Shown in pieces: positions 1 through 8,730 of a DNA stretch of 64,000 bases. The translations under genes were made by a program, and so were the position numbers. The stretch spans positions 1-64,000 of the forward strand of contig JBMNCR010000012.1 of assembly GCA_049366695.1 (NCBI GenBank), written 5' to 3'. Under the pieces are notes generated by a model that had not been told where the DNA came from, made no database searches, and was given only the letters and a program-made list of their open reading frames with translations. Positions within the stretch are counted from its first letter, which is position 1, and the number at the start of each line of letters is the position of its first letter. This stretch comes from JBMNCR01 sp049366695. GTDB lineage: Bacteria > Bacillota > Clostridia > Eubacteriales > Alkalibacteraceae.

Positions 1-83
1 TAAAATTTACTAATAAATTAATTATTAAAATTAAATTATTAGTATGCTGAAATCAGTTTATTATATTAGAAATGTTAACAGAT

Positions 84-108
84 ATAAAAAAACACATCCT
101 AGGTGTTT
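84..108 (-). terminator. Terminator of the minus-strand ABC operon
   Basis: On the minus strand AAACAC and GTGTTT pair around a 7-base loop and are followed by a run of T. It lies about 90 bases after the last gene of the ABC locus, so it probably ends that transcript. The rest of positions 1-196 shows no gene. Confidence 0.6.
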
Positions 109-196
109 AGTAAATAATTGAAACAGAAAGGCTCATTTACGTGCGTCTTTTTACCGCGTTTTTAATTATCCATTTGATTTATTTCTTAAACGTCTA

Positions 197-988
197 TTAT
201 ATTTCTAAATTAGAGGCTTTTTTAAATAAAATAAAAATGGTTCCAATTAGATACACAAAGACAATTAATAAACTTTGAATTGGATTCAAATGATTAAAAA
301 TAGATACTATAATAAAATCATTATTATTAATATTTAGATTATTAAATATGTTTATTAAAACCCCCTTTTGGCTAAATACTGGCAATATAAATCTAATATC
401 AACGTATTTATAAAGAAATGGCTCAAATATAGGCAGAATAATCCCTATAGCTAATCCTGTTAATGGAGTTTTAGTTATGAAACTAATAGAAAATGATATT
501 ATTCCCCAAAAGTATGTAACAAAAATTATAGTAAAATATTGTGAACATATTAAATTAAACTGTATGTTAGTCGGCAACTTATTTATGTAATTCATTATTA
601 TAGTGAGTATTAAAACAAATGAAGTAATAAGAAAACTATAAATAAGAATTGATAAAAGTTTTATTATTAAAAAAGATTTAATATTATATTTAGATATGCA
701 TATTTCAAGAGTACCCCATAAATACTCTCCACTTCCTAAGAAAGCACTGACAACCGAAATAAAAACAATATTAAATAGCGATAAGTTTAAAAGCATACTA
801 GAGAGCATTTTTTCTCCTAAGCTTATTGTTGTTGAATCTAAAAATTTATAATGTTGTAAACCTGTATTGTAGAAGACTAAACTACCAACAATAATATACA
901 CAAATGAAATAATAACTAATTTTAGTTTATGTATTTTTACAATTTCAGCAAAACAATTTCTTAAGATTGTAATTACTCTGTTCCCCAT
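197..988 (-). CDS. ABC-2 type permease, second of the pair
   Basis: Hydrophobic protein of 263 residues with about six predicted membrane segments, the usual size of an ABC-2 (LanE/LanG-like or BcrB-like) permease subunit. A short cytosolic start is followed by a long first helix around residues 23-42. The start overlaps the end of the preceding gene by 16 bases, so the two are translationally coupled. It is the last gene of a minus-strand operon with an ATPase, another permease and an anchored protein. Such sets usually export or expel peptides or antibiotics at the cell membrane. The substrate is inferred from context only: the operon begins beside a broken secreted-peptide gene. Confidence 0.7.
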   Translation of the reverse strand: MGNRVITILRNCFAEIVKIHKLKLVIISFVYIIVGSLVFYNTGLQHYKFLDSTTISLGEKMLSSMLLNLSLFNIVFISVVSAFLGSGEYLWGTLEICISKYNIKSFLIIKLLSILIYSFLITSFVLILTIIMNYINKLPTNIQFNLICSQYFTIIFVTYFWGIISFSISFITKTPLTGLAIGIILPIFEPFLYKYVDIRFILPVFSQKGVLINIFNNLNINNNDFIIVSIFNHLNPIQSLLIVFVYLIGTIFILFKKASNLEI

Positions 989-1401
989 TTGATTATTCCA
1001 CTCCCTTTACCCTTAAAGAAAATAATTTTAAATTTATAATTACCTTTAGGCAAAGGAATATTTAGACTTTCATTATTATCTTTAAGCTCATAATTGTATA
1101 CTTCTTTATTTTTATTATCAATAATTGCTATTTTTATATTACCTGTTTTTTCTTTTATGTCTGTATTTATTACTAGGTTATCTTCTTCAAGAGAATAATT
1201 TAATAGAATCTCTTTAGTAGCAAATAAAGTATATTCATATTCTATATCTGATGCAATATCTTTTTCTCTGTCGAGGTATGTTGATATGGATGAAAAATTA
1301 TTACTCTTGTTTTTTTCATTAATGGTACTAGTTGCAAATAAATAAGTTAAAGTAATTAACCCAAAAAAAATCAATAAAATTAAGATGTATTTTTTTTTCA
1401 T
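973..1401 (-). CDS. Membrane-anchored extracytoplasmic protein of the ABC locus
   Basis: Protein of 142 residues with a positively charged start and one strong hydrophobic segment (about residues 5-23). No lipobox cysteine follows it, so it is probably an uncleaved anchor or signal peptide. The remainder is polar and strand-rich and ends in a glycine-containing tail. I recognise no family. A good ribosome site (AAAAGGAG) precedes the ATG. Its place between two ABC permeases suggests an accessory immunity or sensor subunit acting outside the membrane; this is inference. Confidence 0.6.
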   Translation of the reverse strand: MKKKYILILLIFFGLITLTYLFATSTINEKNKSNNFSSISTYLDREKDIASDIEYEYTLFATKEILLNYSLEEDNLVINTDIKEKTGNIKIAIIDNKNKEVYNYELKDNNESLNIPLPKGNYKFKIIFFKGKGSGIIKWGTE

Positions 1402-1415
1402 TTTAGATACTCCTT

Positions 1416-2183
1416 TTAATCAAATTCTTTGATTTTTAAAAATATGCAAATAATCAATAGGATAATTATATATATTATGAGTGTTACAACAATACTGTAG
1501 GTGATAGAACTAGTATAATTGGTATTTATGATTAATTGAGTATCTCCAACAATATTATTATAAATTTGAGAAATTAGATTCCATTTTTGATAACTAATAG
1601 TCAATTTCTCAGTAATTGAAGTATTCATGAATGTAGTATCAAAATTTAATAATAACAGAGAAACTAGTGAACCTGCAAAGTAATTACTAAATATTAAAGT
1701 AAACATTAGTCCAACTAATCCTTCAATAAAAATATATATAATTGCATTCATAATTTGCAATATTAATTGATACAAATTAAATTGATATATAAACGAATCG
1801 CCTTTAGATAAACCAAGAAAGATACTAATAATTACCAATGAAAAAATAATAAAAATACTAAATATAAATAACATACATATTTTCCAGAATAAAACCTTGT
1901 ATTGATTATTTTTCATCAAAACAATATTCCATGTATTATAAATTATTTCATTGTTAATTAGTAAACCTCCAATGATTGGCATAATCAAGCTGCTTATTGT
2001 CATGAATAATACTAGATTGAAGGATATTAAATATGAAGGATATATCAAGTTTTCATTATAATATCCTGAATTAATGTTAATTGCTTTTTGAATGTACATA
2101 AAACTGATAAAAATTACAACAAAAAATAAAATTACATATAGAGATTTATTTTTTTTAAATTTAATAAATTCATGCTCTATCAT
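1416..2183 (-). CDS. ABC-2 type permease, first of the pair
   Basis: Protein of 255 residues with about six membrane segments, similar in length and plan to the other permease of this locus. The ribosome site GGGAGA lies just before the ATG, and the gene begins 4 bases after the ATPase remnant ends. Two unequal permeases of about 250 residues with one ATPase is the LanFEG-type arrangement used in self-protection against lantibiotic-like peptides. I infer this role from layout; the residues alone show only an integral membrane protein. Confidence 0.7.
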   Translation of the reverse strand: MIEHEFIKFKKNKSLYVILFFVVIFISFMYIQKAININSGYYNENLIYPSYLISFNLVLFMTISSLIMPIIGGLLINNEIIYNTWNIVLMKNNQYKVLFWKICMLFIFSIFIIFSLVIISIFLGLSKGDSFIYQFNLYQLILQIMNAIIYIFIEGLVGLMFTLIFSNYFAGSLVSLLLLNFDTTFMNTSITEKLTISYQKWNLISQIYNNIVGDTQLIINTNYTSSITYSIVVTLIIYIIILLIICIFLKIKEFD

Positions 2184-2187
2184 ATTG

Positions 2188-3083
2188 TTATCTCCCGTTT
2201 ATAGATTGTTTATAAATATTTTCAAGCGTGTTATTAATAATATTTATATCTTCTGGAAAGATGTTATTGGTTGTTAGTAAATGATTTAATTTTTTATATG
2301 ACAATGATGTTTTTATATGAATAAAGTCATTTTCTTGTCGTAATATTTCCATTCCTGCAATATTAAACCCTGAGATTTGCATTTGTTCTTCCTTAGTACA
2401 ATATATAATAGCACCAATTCTATTTTTGGATGAAACTTTATTTTCCCAATTGCTTGTTTTTATGATTTTACCTTTATCTATAATAATATAATTTGTTATC
2501 ATATTTTCTAATTCATTAATAGAGTGACTAGCCATTATTATCGTTGTTCCAGTATTTCTTAAAATGATATTGTACTTTTGAACCATTCCATTCCATCAAA
2601 ATCAAGACCATTTGTAGGTTCATCCAAGATCAATAAATCTTTTTGATTTGTACATAAAACCATGGCAAGTTGTAACCTTCTCTTCATACCTAGAGAAAAA
2701 GTGCGGACATGTTTATTATGCATATGTAATAATGATACTTTTTCTAAAACATTATAAATTTCTTTTTTATTCACTTTTTTCCCTTCCATAAGATAAATAA
2801 TTTTTAAGTTTTCATAGGCAGTTAAATGTAGGTATAAAGAAATATTTTCAGACAAATAATTAATGTTATTATTACCAGTAGTTGGCACTTTTCCAAATAC
2901 ATATATATCACCGCGTGATATTTTCGTCAAACCGCAAATAATCTTTAACAATGTTGTTTTGCCTGCGCCATTTTTTCCCAATATTCCATATATTTTTCCT
3001 TTTTCAATATCCAATGAAATATTTTTCAATACATTTTTGTTATTATAGGTTTTAGATAACTTATTTATTGAGACTGCTAGCAT
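2188..3083 (-). pseudogene. ABC transporter ATPase split by a frameshift
   Basis: Two reading frames together make one ABC ATPase. The first (3083-2559) has Walker A GKNGAGKTT, the signature FSLGMKRRLQLA and Walker B LLILDEPTNGLD. The second (2586-2188) continues with the switch histidine in IIMASHSINE and a C-terminal extension. The frames change between DGMEWFKSTIS and ILRNTGTT, where a stop TAA follows TCATTT. One base gain or loss in this stretch would restore a protein of about 297 residues. It is either a real inactivating mutation or a sequence error. The peptide gene beside it is also frameshifted, which favours decay of the whole locus. Confidence 0.8.
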
Positions 3084-3104
3084 ATTGTCATTCCTTTCTT
3101 TATT

Positions 3105-3140
3105 TAATTAGGCAACTTAATATATTAAGTTGCCTAATTA
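3105..3140. repeat. Perfect 36-bp palindrome
   Basis: Two 18-base arms, beginning TAATTAGGCAAC, are exact reverse complements with no loop. It sits between the peptide gene and the ATPase gene. It could fold as an RNA hairpin that lowers read-through from peptide to transporter, or serve as a protein site. No T-run follows on the minus strand, so it is not a standard terminator. Confidence 0.75.
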
Positions 3141-3147
3141 AAATTAT

Positions 3148-3522
3148 TTATGGTTTAGCGGTTGCAGAAATTCTACGAGTTCTAGATTGTACTCCAATAG
3201 AAAATTTATCTGTAGCAATTCCAAGCACATATTTTGACTTGACATAAGAATTACCTTCATTTTTAGATTTATATGACCAATAATTTGTTTCATTACATGA
3301 AGACCGAGCCAAACCTGTCCATGTGCATACTCAATTGAACCATATTTACTAATATAACTCACTGCATCATAGTACCACCCGTCTATTGATGCTACAAAAA
3401 CTGCTATTCCACACCAAGAATATTGTGTAAACGACCTATGAGTTTTCTTCCATGAACCTGCAAAAGTACTTGTTGTTGAAACCACAAGAAGTACTAACAA
3501 TAAAGCAATAATCTATTTTCAT
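3148..3522 (-). pseudogene. Secreted bacteriocin-like peptide precursor, two frameshifts
   Basis: Read with two frame changes, this region encodes a secreted protein of about 125 residues. It starts at ATG 3522. Dropping one T near codon 3 gives a clean signal peptide of the form MKKIIALLLVLLVVS, ending near TFAGSW. The frame then runs through WCGIAVFVASIDGWYYD and must shift again after HGQVWLG. It continues as RSSCNETNYWSYKSKNEG and ends ISATAKP before TAA at 3148. The corrected tail is polar and basic, as in many small secreted toxins, whereas the uncorrected one is not. I recognise no named family. Position just ahead of an ABC exporter/immunity set suggests a bacteriocin. Confidence 0.6.
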
Positions 3523-3546
3523 TAGTTTTTATATTAGACATCCACA

Positions 3547-3596
3547 AATAATCAATATAATACAATATATACATATGTTGTATTATATTGATTATT
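3547..3596. repeat. Inverted repeat, 19-bp perfect arms
   Basis: AATAATCAATATAATACAA at 3547-3565 and its exact reverse complement at 3578-3596 enclose 12 bases. The repeat lies in the leader or promoter of the minus-strand peptide gene. It could be an operator or a leader-RNA hairpin. Both arms contain TATAAT-like stretches. Confidence 0.7.
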
Positions 3597-3630
3597 CAAT
3601 AATATATCCGAATTTAATACTACCGAGATT

Positions 3631-3662
3631 GCGTAAGCGGTCAGATTTTATGCGTAAACGGT
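3631..3662 (-). promoter_or_regulatory. LytTR-type direct repeat upstream of the peptide gene
   Basis: On the minus strand ACCGTTTACGC (3662-3652) and ACCGCTTACGC (3641-3631) repeat with a 21-bp period, two turns of the helix. LytTR response regulators such as AgrA, VirR and BlpR bind repeats of this form and spacing. A TATATT box lies about 25 bases further on toward the peptide gene. The agr regulator at 10697 is the obvious candidate binder, but its own region has a different motif, so this is inference. Confidence 0.5.
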
Positions 3663-4179
3663 ATAAATTTGCTGAAAATGAAGAGAATTATTTTCTAATC
3701 TTACTTTCTTTATTTTACGACTTAATAACATAGATTAGTAGATAACTTAAAATTTCATTATCGAATTGTGTCTACTTTAGTTCAATTATAATAAATATTA
3801 ATAGTTTAAAACAAAAGAGGTTATTGTAATGTAAATTTACTCGGGTATCAGTATAATAGAATAAAGCTTAAATATAATAAAATGCAAAATAATATTTAAA
3901 AAAACGGTAGGGAAGTGACTTTTTACATCCAAAAGGCACATATTTTAAAATATGAAAGAGTTGTTAGTGGGTAAATATTGAATAAAATGTTTTAAAGTTC
4001 TTTTTATAATAGAAAGCATTAGATTATTCTATTTGTCTGATTTATAATAATCAGTCAAGTATTTTGAAATTATTAATATTGCACAGATTAAACATTCGCA
4101 TATAGGGTAAATATTTTTTAAACATCCAAAATTTTATAGTATAATACTAATTATATTGCAGACAGAATAGGAGTAAAAA
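3663..4179. other. Non-coding stretch
   Basis: AT-rich DNA with stops in all frames and no gene. Near the right end, TATAAT around 4139-4144 and a ribosome site AGGAG at 4170 probably belong to the next gene. Nothing else is recognised. Confidence 0.5.
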
Positions 4180-5091
4180 ATGCACAATACAATATACTTT
4201 TTATTATTTTATCTTTTTATTTATTCATTTTTAGGATGGATGAGTGAAGTATTATATGCTTATGTTTTAAATGGAAAATACGTGAATAGAGGATTTCTTT
4301 ACGGACCATTTTGCCCAATATATGGAGTTGGTTTTGTAATTATTCTTATGTTTATGGACTTAATGAATACGAAATTGCACTTTGAGATTTCTGTGCTGAT
4401 TTTATTTATTATAGTCGCAATCTCTACTACAGTACTTGAATTTATTACAGGCTGGATACTTGAGAAGATTTTTAATACTAGATGGTGGGACTATTCAAAT
4501 GAAAAGTATAATTTTATGGGATTGATTTGCTTAAAGTTTTCGCTTATATGGGGAATATGTGGTGTTTTGATAATTAAAACGGTCCATCCTTTTATTACAT
4601 ATTTGATAAAAGCAATTCCTGTAAGTGCGGGGAGTTTTATTTTAATTTGTTTTTATATATATTTTACTGTGGATATTATTATTACAGTAAGACAATTATT
4701 TGCGTTTAAAGATATTATTATGCAAATGAACACTGTATCAAAACAGATTACTCACAATATATTAGACATTATTGATGAAATGGAGAGTAAACGAGAATTT
4801 ATTAATGAAGAGCTAAATTACAAAGTAAAAAATAAATTGAAAGAAATAAAAGCTTATAGAGATCAGTTGCATTACAATATGTATCACAGACTTGATGAAT
4901 ATTTAACTTTACATTATAAAAATGAAAAATTAGATGAAATTAAGATAAAAACAAAAACTGCTTTTGAAGAACAATGGTTAAGATTTGATAGTCTTAAAGA
5001 AAAAGCTCGTAAGTTTCGTTTAACAAAAGCATTTCCGTATATGACCTCAAAGAAATATAAGGAAATTATTAAACATATAAAGAAAAAGTAG
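4180..5091 (+). CDS. CmpB-like membrane protein (putative ABC-transporter type IV)
   Basis: Protein of 303 residues. The first 180 residues hold about five membrane helices with the pattern YSFLGWMSEVLYA, GFLYGPFCPIYG and a tryptophan-rich RWWDYSN. This pattern is typical of the PF06541 'putative ABC-transporter type IV' family, common in Clostridia. The C-terminal 120 residues are charged and helical, probably cytosolic coiled coil. Substrate and function are unknown for the family. It stands alone, with AGGAG 7 bases before the ATG and a convergent hydrolase gene 6 bases after its end. Confidence 0.8.
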   Translation: MHNTIYFLLFYLFIYSFLGWMSEVLYAYVLNGKYVNRGFLYGPFCPIYGVGFVIILMFMDLMNTKLHFEISVLILFIIVAISTTVLEFITGWILEKIFNTRWWDYSNEKYNFMGLICLKFSLIWGICGVLIIKTVHPFITYLIKAIPVSAGSFILICFYIYFTVDIIITVRQLFAFKDIIMQMNTVSKQITHNILDIIDEMESKREFINEELNYKVKNKLKEIKAYRDQLHYNMYHRLDEYLTLHYKNEKLDEIKIKTKTAFEEQWLRFDSLKEKARKFRLTKAFPYMTSKKYKEIIKHIKKK

Positions 5092-5097
5092 TATGTA

Positions 5098-5862
5098 TTA
5101 CAGTTCTATAAATTTATTTTTTTCACTACATAATGTAATAGGTGGTAATTTTTCTTTGTATCTTTCTGCACTTTTATAAACAGTTTTTAACCAATTGTAT
5201 TTATCTTTATTTTCATCTGGTAGATGCATTATACAAATTATTTTTGGGTTAATATATTTATTTATGACTTTTCTACCAGAAAAAAGTGATAAATACGGAA
5301 AATCTAATAGTGCAATTGATATGTTTTGGGAATTCAAAGTAGTATGTTCATAATTATACTCGCTAGGTTTAGCATCTCCACAATGATATATGGTTTCATC
5401 ATGAAATTTTACTGTATATGCATAATTTGTTACGTCTTTAAATTTATCACCATCGTGAAGCAGTGATACAGCACTAAATGAGATATTATTGATTGTAAAA
5501 TCTTTTGTTTCATTAAGGTTAATACTTTCACTTATTAGTTGATTTTCAATTGACATATCATATCTAGCTTGACTACGAATTATATCTATAGTTTGTTCAG
5601 TAGAAAAAAGTTTAAGATGGGGATTGTTTTTTAATGCTTGTATTGCAAGTTCCCCATCAAAATGATCCCAGTGATAATGAGTAAATAATAATAAATCTAA
5701 ACTATCAAAAGGAGGTGTTCCTTGTATAATTTTTTCCATTGTATCAATATCAACGCTTTGGTATGGATCTACATTTTTTGAGTGAATGCCATCTATCAGT
5801 ACTTTTTTGTCATTACATTGAATTAGAAAACCTGTATTAGCTATATAATAAATGTCTAACAT
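5098..5862 (-). CDS. Metallo-beta-lactamase fold hydrolase
   Basis: Protein of 254 residues with the zinc motif THYHWDH near residue 60, a second metal histidine in LLHDGD and YHCGDAK near residue 160, and a late CIMHLPD. These fit the UlaG/YycJ-like metallo-hydrolase branch. The fold hydrolyses phosphodiesters, lactones or thioesters; the substrate cannot be told here. Ribosome site AAAGGAA precedes the ATG. It is convergent with the CmpB-like gene and upstream of nothing obvious. Confidence 0.8.
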   Translation of the reverse strand: MLDIYYIANTGFLIQCNDKKVLIDGIHSKNVDPYQSVDIDTMEKIIQGTPPFDSLDLLLFTHYHWDHFDGELAIQALKNNPHLKLFSTEQTIDIIRSQARYDMSIENQLISESINLNETKDFTINNISFSAVSLLHDGDKFKDVTNYAYTVKFHDETIYHCGDAKPSEYNYEHTTLNSQNISIALLDFPYLSLFSGRKVINKYINPKIICIMHLPDENKDKYNWLKTVYKSAERYKEKLPPITLCSEKNKFIEL

Positions 5863-5920
5863 ATTTATTTCCTTTCATTGATAAAACTCATGTGTTTTGG
5901 TGACTACATCGGGAGAAGAA

Positions 5921-6160
5921 TTACTTATTATTATCATTGTCGATATCTGAAACTGTATAATCATTAAAATCTATTTCGCTTTTATCGGGTAAAATTACGG
6001 CACATATAAAATATAGGAAAATACCTATACCAAATGATGGAAGCGTTAATAGAGTCCACGCTATACGGATTAAGGATGGATCAATATCAAAATATTCTGC
6101 TATCCCTTGGCAAACTCCACTAATTTTTGCATTCGCCTTATTTTTATATAATTTTTTCAT
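5921..6160 (-). CDS. PspC domain protein
   Basis: Protein of 79 residues. GVCQGIAEYFDIDPSLIR and the following hydrophobic stretch are the PspC signature, a small envelope-stress protein with one or two membrane helices and an acidic tail. In other bacteria PspC-type proteins sense membrane stress; stand-alone short versions in Firmicutes are less well understood. AAAGGA lies 11 bases before the ATG. No other psp gene is present in the window. Confidence 0.88.
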   Translation of the reverse strand: MKKLYKNKANAKISGVCQGIAEYFDIDPSLIRIAWTLLTLPSFGIGIFLYFICAVILPDKSEIDFNDYTVSDIDNDNNK

Positions 6161-6367
6161 TTATTATCAATCCTTTCAGTGTTTATTTTATATTTATTGA
6201 TATATTATAGCAATATTATTAAACATGAATTACTGGAATATTAAAAATCCATTAGAATATTTATTAATTTTAAAGATAAGAATTAAAAAAAGTTATATAT
6301 AGTTAAATAATTATGTTGTTTTAGAAAATACTTAATATAAAGATAATACATTTAGGAGGTCTATAAC

Positions 6368-6622
6368 ATGGAATTAAAAAATATGGATAATTGGAATGAT
6401 TGGAAAAACATTTTAAGAAACGCTATTGATGTAGGAGAAAAAGTAGGAATATCAGATAATACGATGGTTGAAATAGGAAGTAAAATAGGCAGTTTTTTAG
6501 CTAATAATGTGGATCCTGAAAACAAAGAACAACGTTTTTTAAAAGAAATGTGGGATGTAGCAAATGATAGTGAAAAAGAGACGCTTACCAATGTACTAAT
6601 GAGAATGCTAAAAGTACATTAA
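6368..6622 (+). CDS. DUF3243 family protein (YmfJ-like)
   Basis: Protein of 84 residues, soluble and acidic, with the family pattern W..W...L, IGSFLANNVDPENKEQRFL and a final stretch on survival of MWDVANDSEKETL. It resembles Bacillus YmfJ, whose function is unknown. A strong ribosome site (TTAGGAGG) lies 9 bases before the ATG. It ends at a shared hairpin with the convergent deoD gene. Confidence 0.8.
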   Translation: MELKNMDNWNDWKNILRNAIDVGEKVGISDNTMVEIGSKIGSFLANNVDPENKEQRFLKEMWDVANDSEKETLTNVLMRMLKVH

Positions 6623-6657
6623 TTAAATTTATTGAATATATACATTACCTTAAGGGA

Positions 6658-6714
6658 GTTAAGGTGTTTTCAATCATGCTCATGTTTAATAAATTGAAAA
6701 CACAAATCTTAACT
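6658..6714. terminator. Bidirectional terminator between DUF3243 gene and deoD
   Basis: GTGTTTTCAAT (6664-6674) pairs with ATTGAAAACAC (6693-6703), extended outward by GTTAAG and CTTAAC. It lies between two converging genes and probably ends both transcripts. Confidence 0.65.
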
Positions 6715-6730
6715 TCTTTCTTATGATTTT

Positions 6731-7429
6731 CTACGTAAGCTCTAAAGCAATTTCTATCATATCTGTTAAAGTTTTTTCTCTTTCCACAGCAGTGGTTACT
6801 TCAGAAGTCACTAAGCTATCGCTGACAGTTAATATCGCCAGTGCGTTTTTTCCTAGCCTTGCTGCATTCATATACAATGCTGCGGCTTCCATTTCAACTG
6901 CTAAAACGCCCATTCTTGCCCATTTTTTCCAAGCATCTTTATTATCGTCATAAAAGATGTCGCTAGATAAAATATTTCCGATTTTTACGTCAATATTTTT
7001 AGAAGTAGCAACTGATTTTGCTTGGCTAAGAAGTTCAAAACTTGCTAATGGTGCAAAACTTCCAGGTAAAGAATATTGGTTTGAAAAATTAGAATTTGTG
7101 CATGCACCCATTGCAAGGATTACATCTCTTACGTGAACATTTTCTTGAAATGAACCACAGGAACCAATTCTTATCAAATTTTCACAATCATACTCAGTAA
7201 ATAATTCATAAGAATATATACCAATAGAAGGCATCCCCATACCTGAACCCATTACAGAAATTTTCTTACCATTATACGTACCAGTATATCCCAACATCCC
7301 TCTTACTTCGTTAAAACATATATGCTCATCTAAATATTTTTCAGCAATAAATTTAGCTCTTAGTGGATCCCCTGGCATCAATACAGTTTTTGCAATATCC
7401 CCTTTTTTTGCTTCTATATGAACTGTCAT
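6731..7429 (-). CDS. deoD: Purine-nucleoside phosphorylase, DeoD type
   Basis: Protein of 232 residues. MTVHIEAKKGDIA, VLMPGDPLRAKFIA, GSGMGMPSIGIYSYEL, IRIGSCGS and VEMEAAALY are the marks of the hexameric trimeric-fold DeoD family. It cleaves purine ribo- and deoxyribonucleosides with phosphate, a salvage step in the cytosol. The catalytic aspartate lies in TVSDSL. The length matches the family (about 235). AAAGGAG lies 9 bases ahead of the ATG. It stands alone here, without deoB or deoC. Confidence 0.95.
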   Translation of the reverse strand: MTVHIEAKKGDIAKTVLMPGDPLRAKFIAEKYLDEHICFNEVRGMLGYTGTYNGKKISVMGSGMGMPSIGIYSYELFTEYDCENLIRIGSCGSFQENVHVRDVILAMGACTNSNFSNQYSLPGSFAPLASFELLSQAKSVATSKNIDVKIGNILSSDIFYDDNKDAWKKWARMGVLAVEMEAAALYMNAARLGKNALAILTVSDSLVTSEVTTAVEREKTLTDMIEIALELT

Positions 7430-7621
7430 TTCAAATAACTCCTTTCATAATTAATTTGATAATTATATTATACGATTAAAAAATTTATCTAATAATTTTA
7501 TTATAATATTTCCAGACACAAAAGTTAATAAAAATTATTAAGCATGCTAAATATATTTATTGTGTCAAAAAAAAATATGTAAAATATAATGAACTATAAC
7601 ACTTTTTAAAAAGGAGGAAAT

Positions 7622-8065
7622 ATGGCGTACTCAAATAGAGAGTTGTTAGCGAGAATAATAAAATGTGAAGCAGGCGGCGAAGGAGAATTAGGAATGAAAG
7701 CCGTAGCTACAGTAATAATGAATAGAGTACACGTAGCTTATGGAGAATATCTTAGGACTGGGCAAGGGGATGTAAGAAAGGTAATATTCCAACCAGGACA
7801 ATTTGATTGCGTCGCAGAAACATTAGGTGGAATGCCAAATTATCAAACAATATACAACGCAAACCCAGAACAAATACACTATGACATTGCTGATTGGGCT
7901 TTATCAGGTAATAAAACGTATAATCTTAATGTGTCATTGTGGTATATGAATCCTTTTAAACCAGATTGCCCTGTGTATTTTCCGTATAATAAAAGTGGAG
8001 TGATTAACTCTAGAAAAAGGTTGCACTGCTTTTTTGATCCTACGCCTAGTTATGCTCAAACATAA
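7622..8065 (+). CDS. cwlJ: Spore cortex-lytic cell wall hydrolase CwlJ
   Basis: Protein of 147 residues, the SleB/CwlJ hydrolase domain without the peptidoglycan-binding repeat of SleB. The start ARIIKCEAGGEGELGMKAV has the conserved glutamate, and AVATVIMNRV and SLWYMNP follow. CwlJ sits in the spore coat and breaks cortex muramic-lactam peptidoglycan during germination. The length is close to Bacillus CwlJ (142). GGAGG lies just before the ATG. The next gene encodes a GerQ-like coat protein needed for CwlJ placement, as in the Bacillus cwlJ-gerQ operon, which makes the name firm. Confidence 0.9.
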   Translation: MAYSNRELLARIIKCEAGGEGELGMKAVATVIMNRVHVAYGEYLRTGQGDVRKVIFQPGQFDCVAETLGGMPNYQTIYNANPEQIHYDIADWALSGNKTYNLNVSLWYMNPFKPDCPVYFPYNKSGVINSRKRLHCFFDPTPSYAQT

Positions 8066-8086
8066 AAAATAAAAAGGGAGTCGATA

Positions 8087-8509
8087 ATGAAAAAGAATGT
8101 AATTCCAGATAGTTCTAAAGTATTAGCAACTATTAAAAATAATAATAATAATTATCCTATGAAACCTCCATATGTACCATCGACAACTCCAGATAAAGGA
8201 TATACTGTTACTCCAGGTGCACCAATTGGTGAAACAATGCCCCCCGGGGCGATGCAACCAAGTCCACCTTCTTCAGTGGTAGTCCCACCAGTTATGAATA
8301 AGAATTATTTACAAGGATACTTAAGACAATTTATCGGGAAATATATAAGAGTAGATTTTCTTGTGGGAACAGGTTCATTTATTGATAGAGAAGGTATACT
8401 AACAAACGTAGGGATCGATTATATTGAATTACAAGAAGTGCAAACGGGAAATAGTTTAGTTTGTGATTTCTATTCAATAAAATTTGTAACTGTATATACA
8501 AATTATTAA
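8087..8509 (+). CDS. gerQ: Spore coat protein GerQ
   Basis: Protein of 140 residues. The first 85 are low-complexity, rich in proline and methionine (TPGAPIGETMPPGAMQPS), as in coat proteins. The last 55 form the GerQ core: YLRQFIGKYIRVDFLVG, a central DREGILTNVGIDYIELQ and a hydrophobic end. GerQ is cross-linked into the spore coat and is needed to localise CwlJ. It begins 21 bases after cwlJ behind AAGGGAG and is followed by a clear terminator, so the pair is one operon. Confidence 0.85.
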   Translation: MKKNVIPDSSKVLATIKNNNNNYPMKPPYVPSTTPDKGYTVTPGAPIGETMPPGAMQPSPPSSVVVPPVMNKNYLQGYLRQFIGKYIRVDFLVGTGSFIDREGILTNVGIDYIELQEVQTGNSLVCDFYSIKFVTVYTNY

Positions 8510-8537
8510 ACTGCTCGTATTGAGCAGTTTTTTTAAA
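8508..8537 (+). terminator. Rho-independent terminator after gerQ
   Basis: AAACTGCTC and GAGCAGTTT pair around GTATT, followed by a run of T. Confidence 0.9.
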
Positions 8538-8730
8538 TTTTAAAATTACAAAAAAATTAAATTAATTTATGTTACTGTTATACATTTTTATGAAATACAT
8601 AAATTTACAAATTACTTCTGTAGATTTTTTAGTATACTGTAAAAGTTATAAGGAGATATTAAATTGTATAAATGTTTTGAATTATCTTGATGAATGATGT
8701 AGATATATGGCGATAGAAAGGAGTAAAGAG

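Noticed and set aside
140..170. T-box leader fragment (TACCGCG next to GCGTCTTTTT)
   Set aside because: The order of the two pieces is wrong for a T-box, there is no specifier structure, and the downstream genes run on the other strand.
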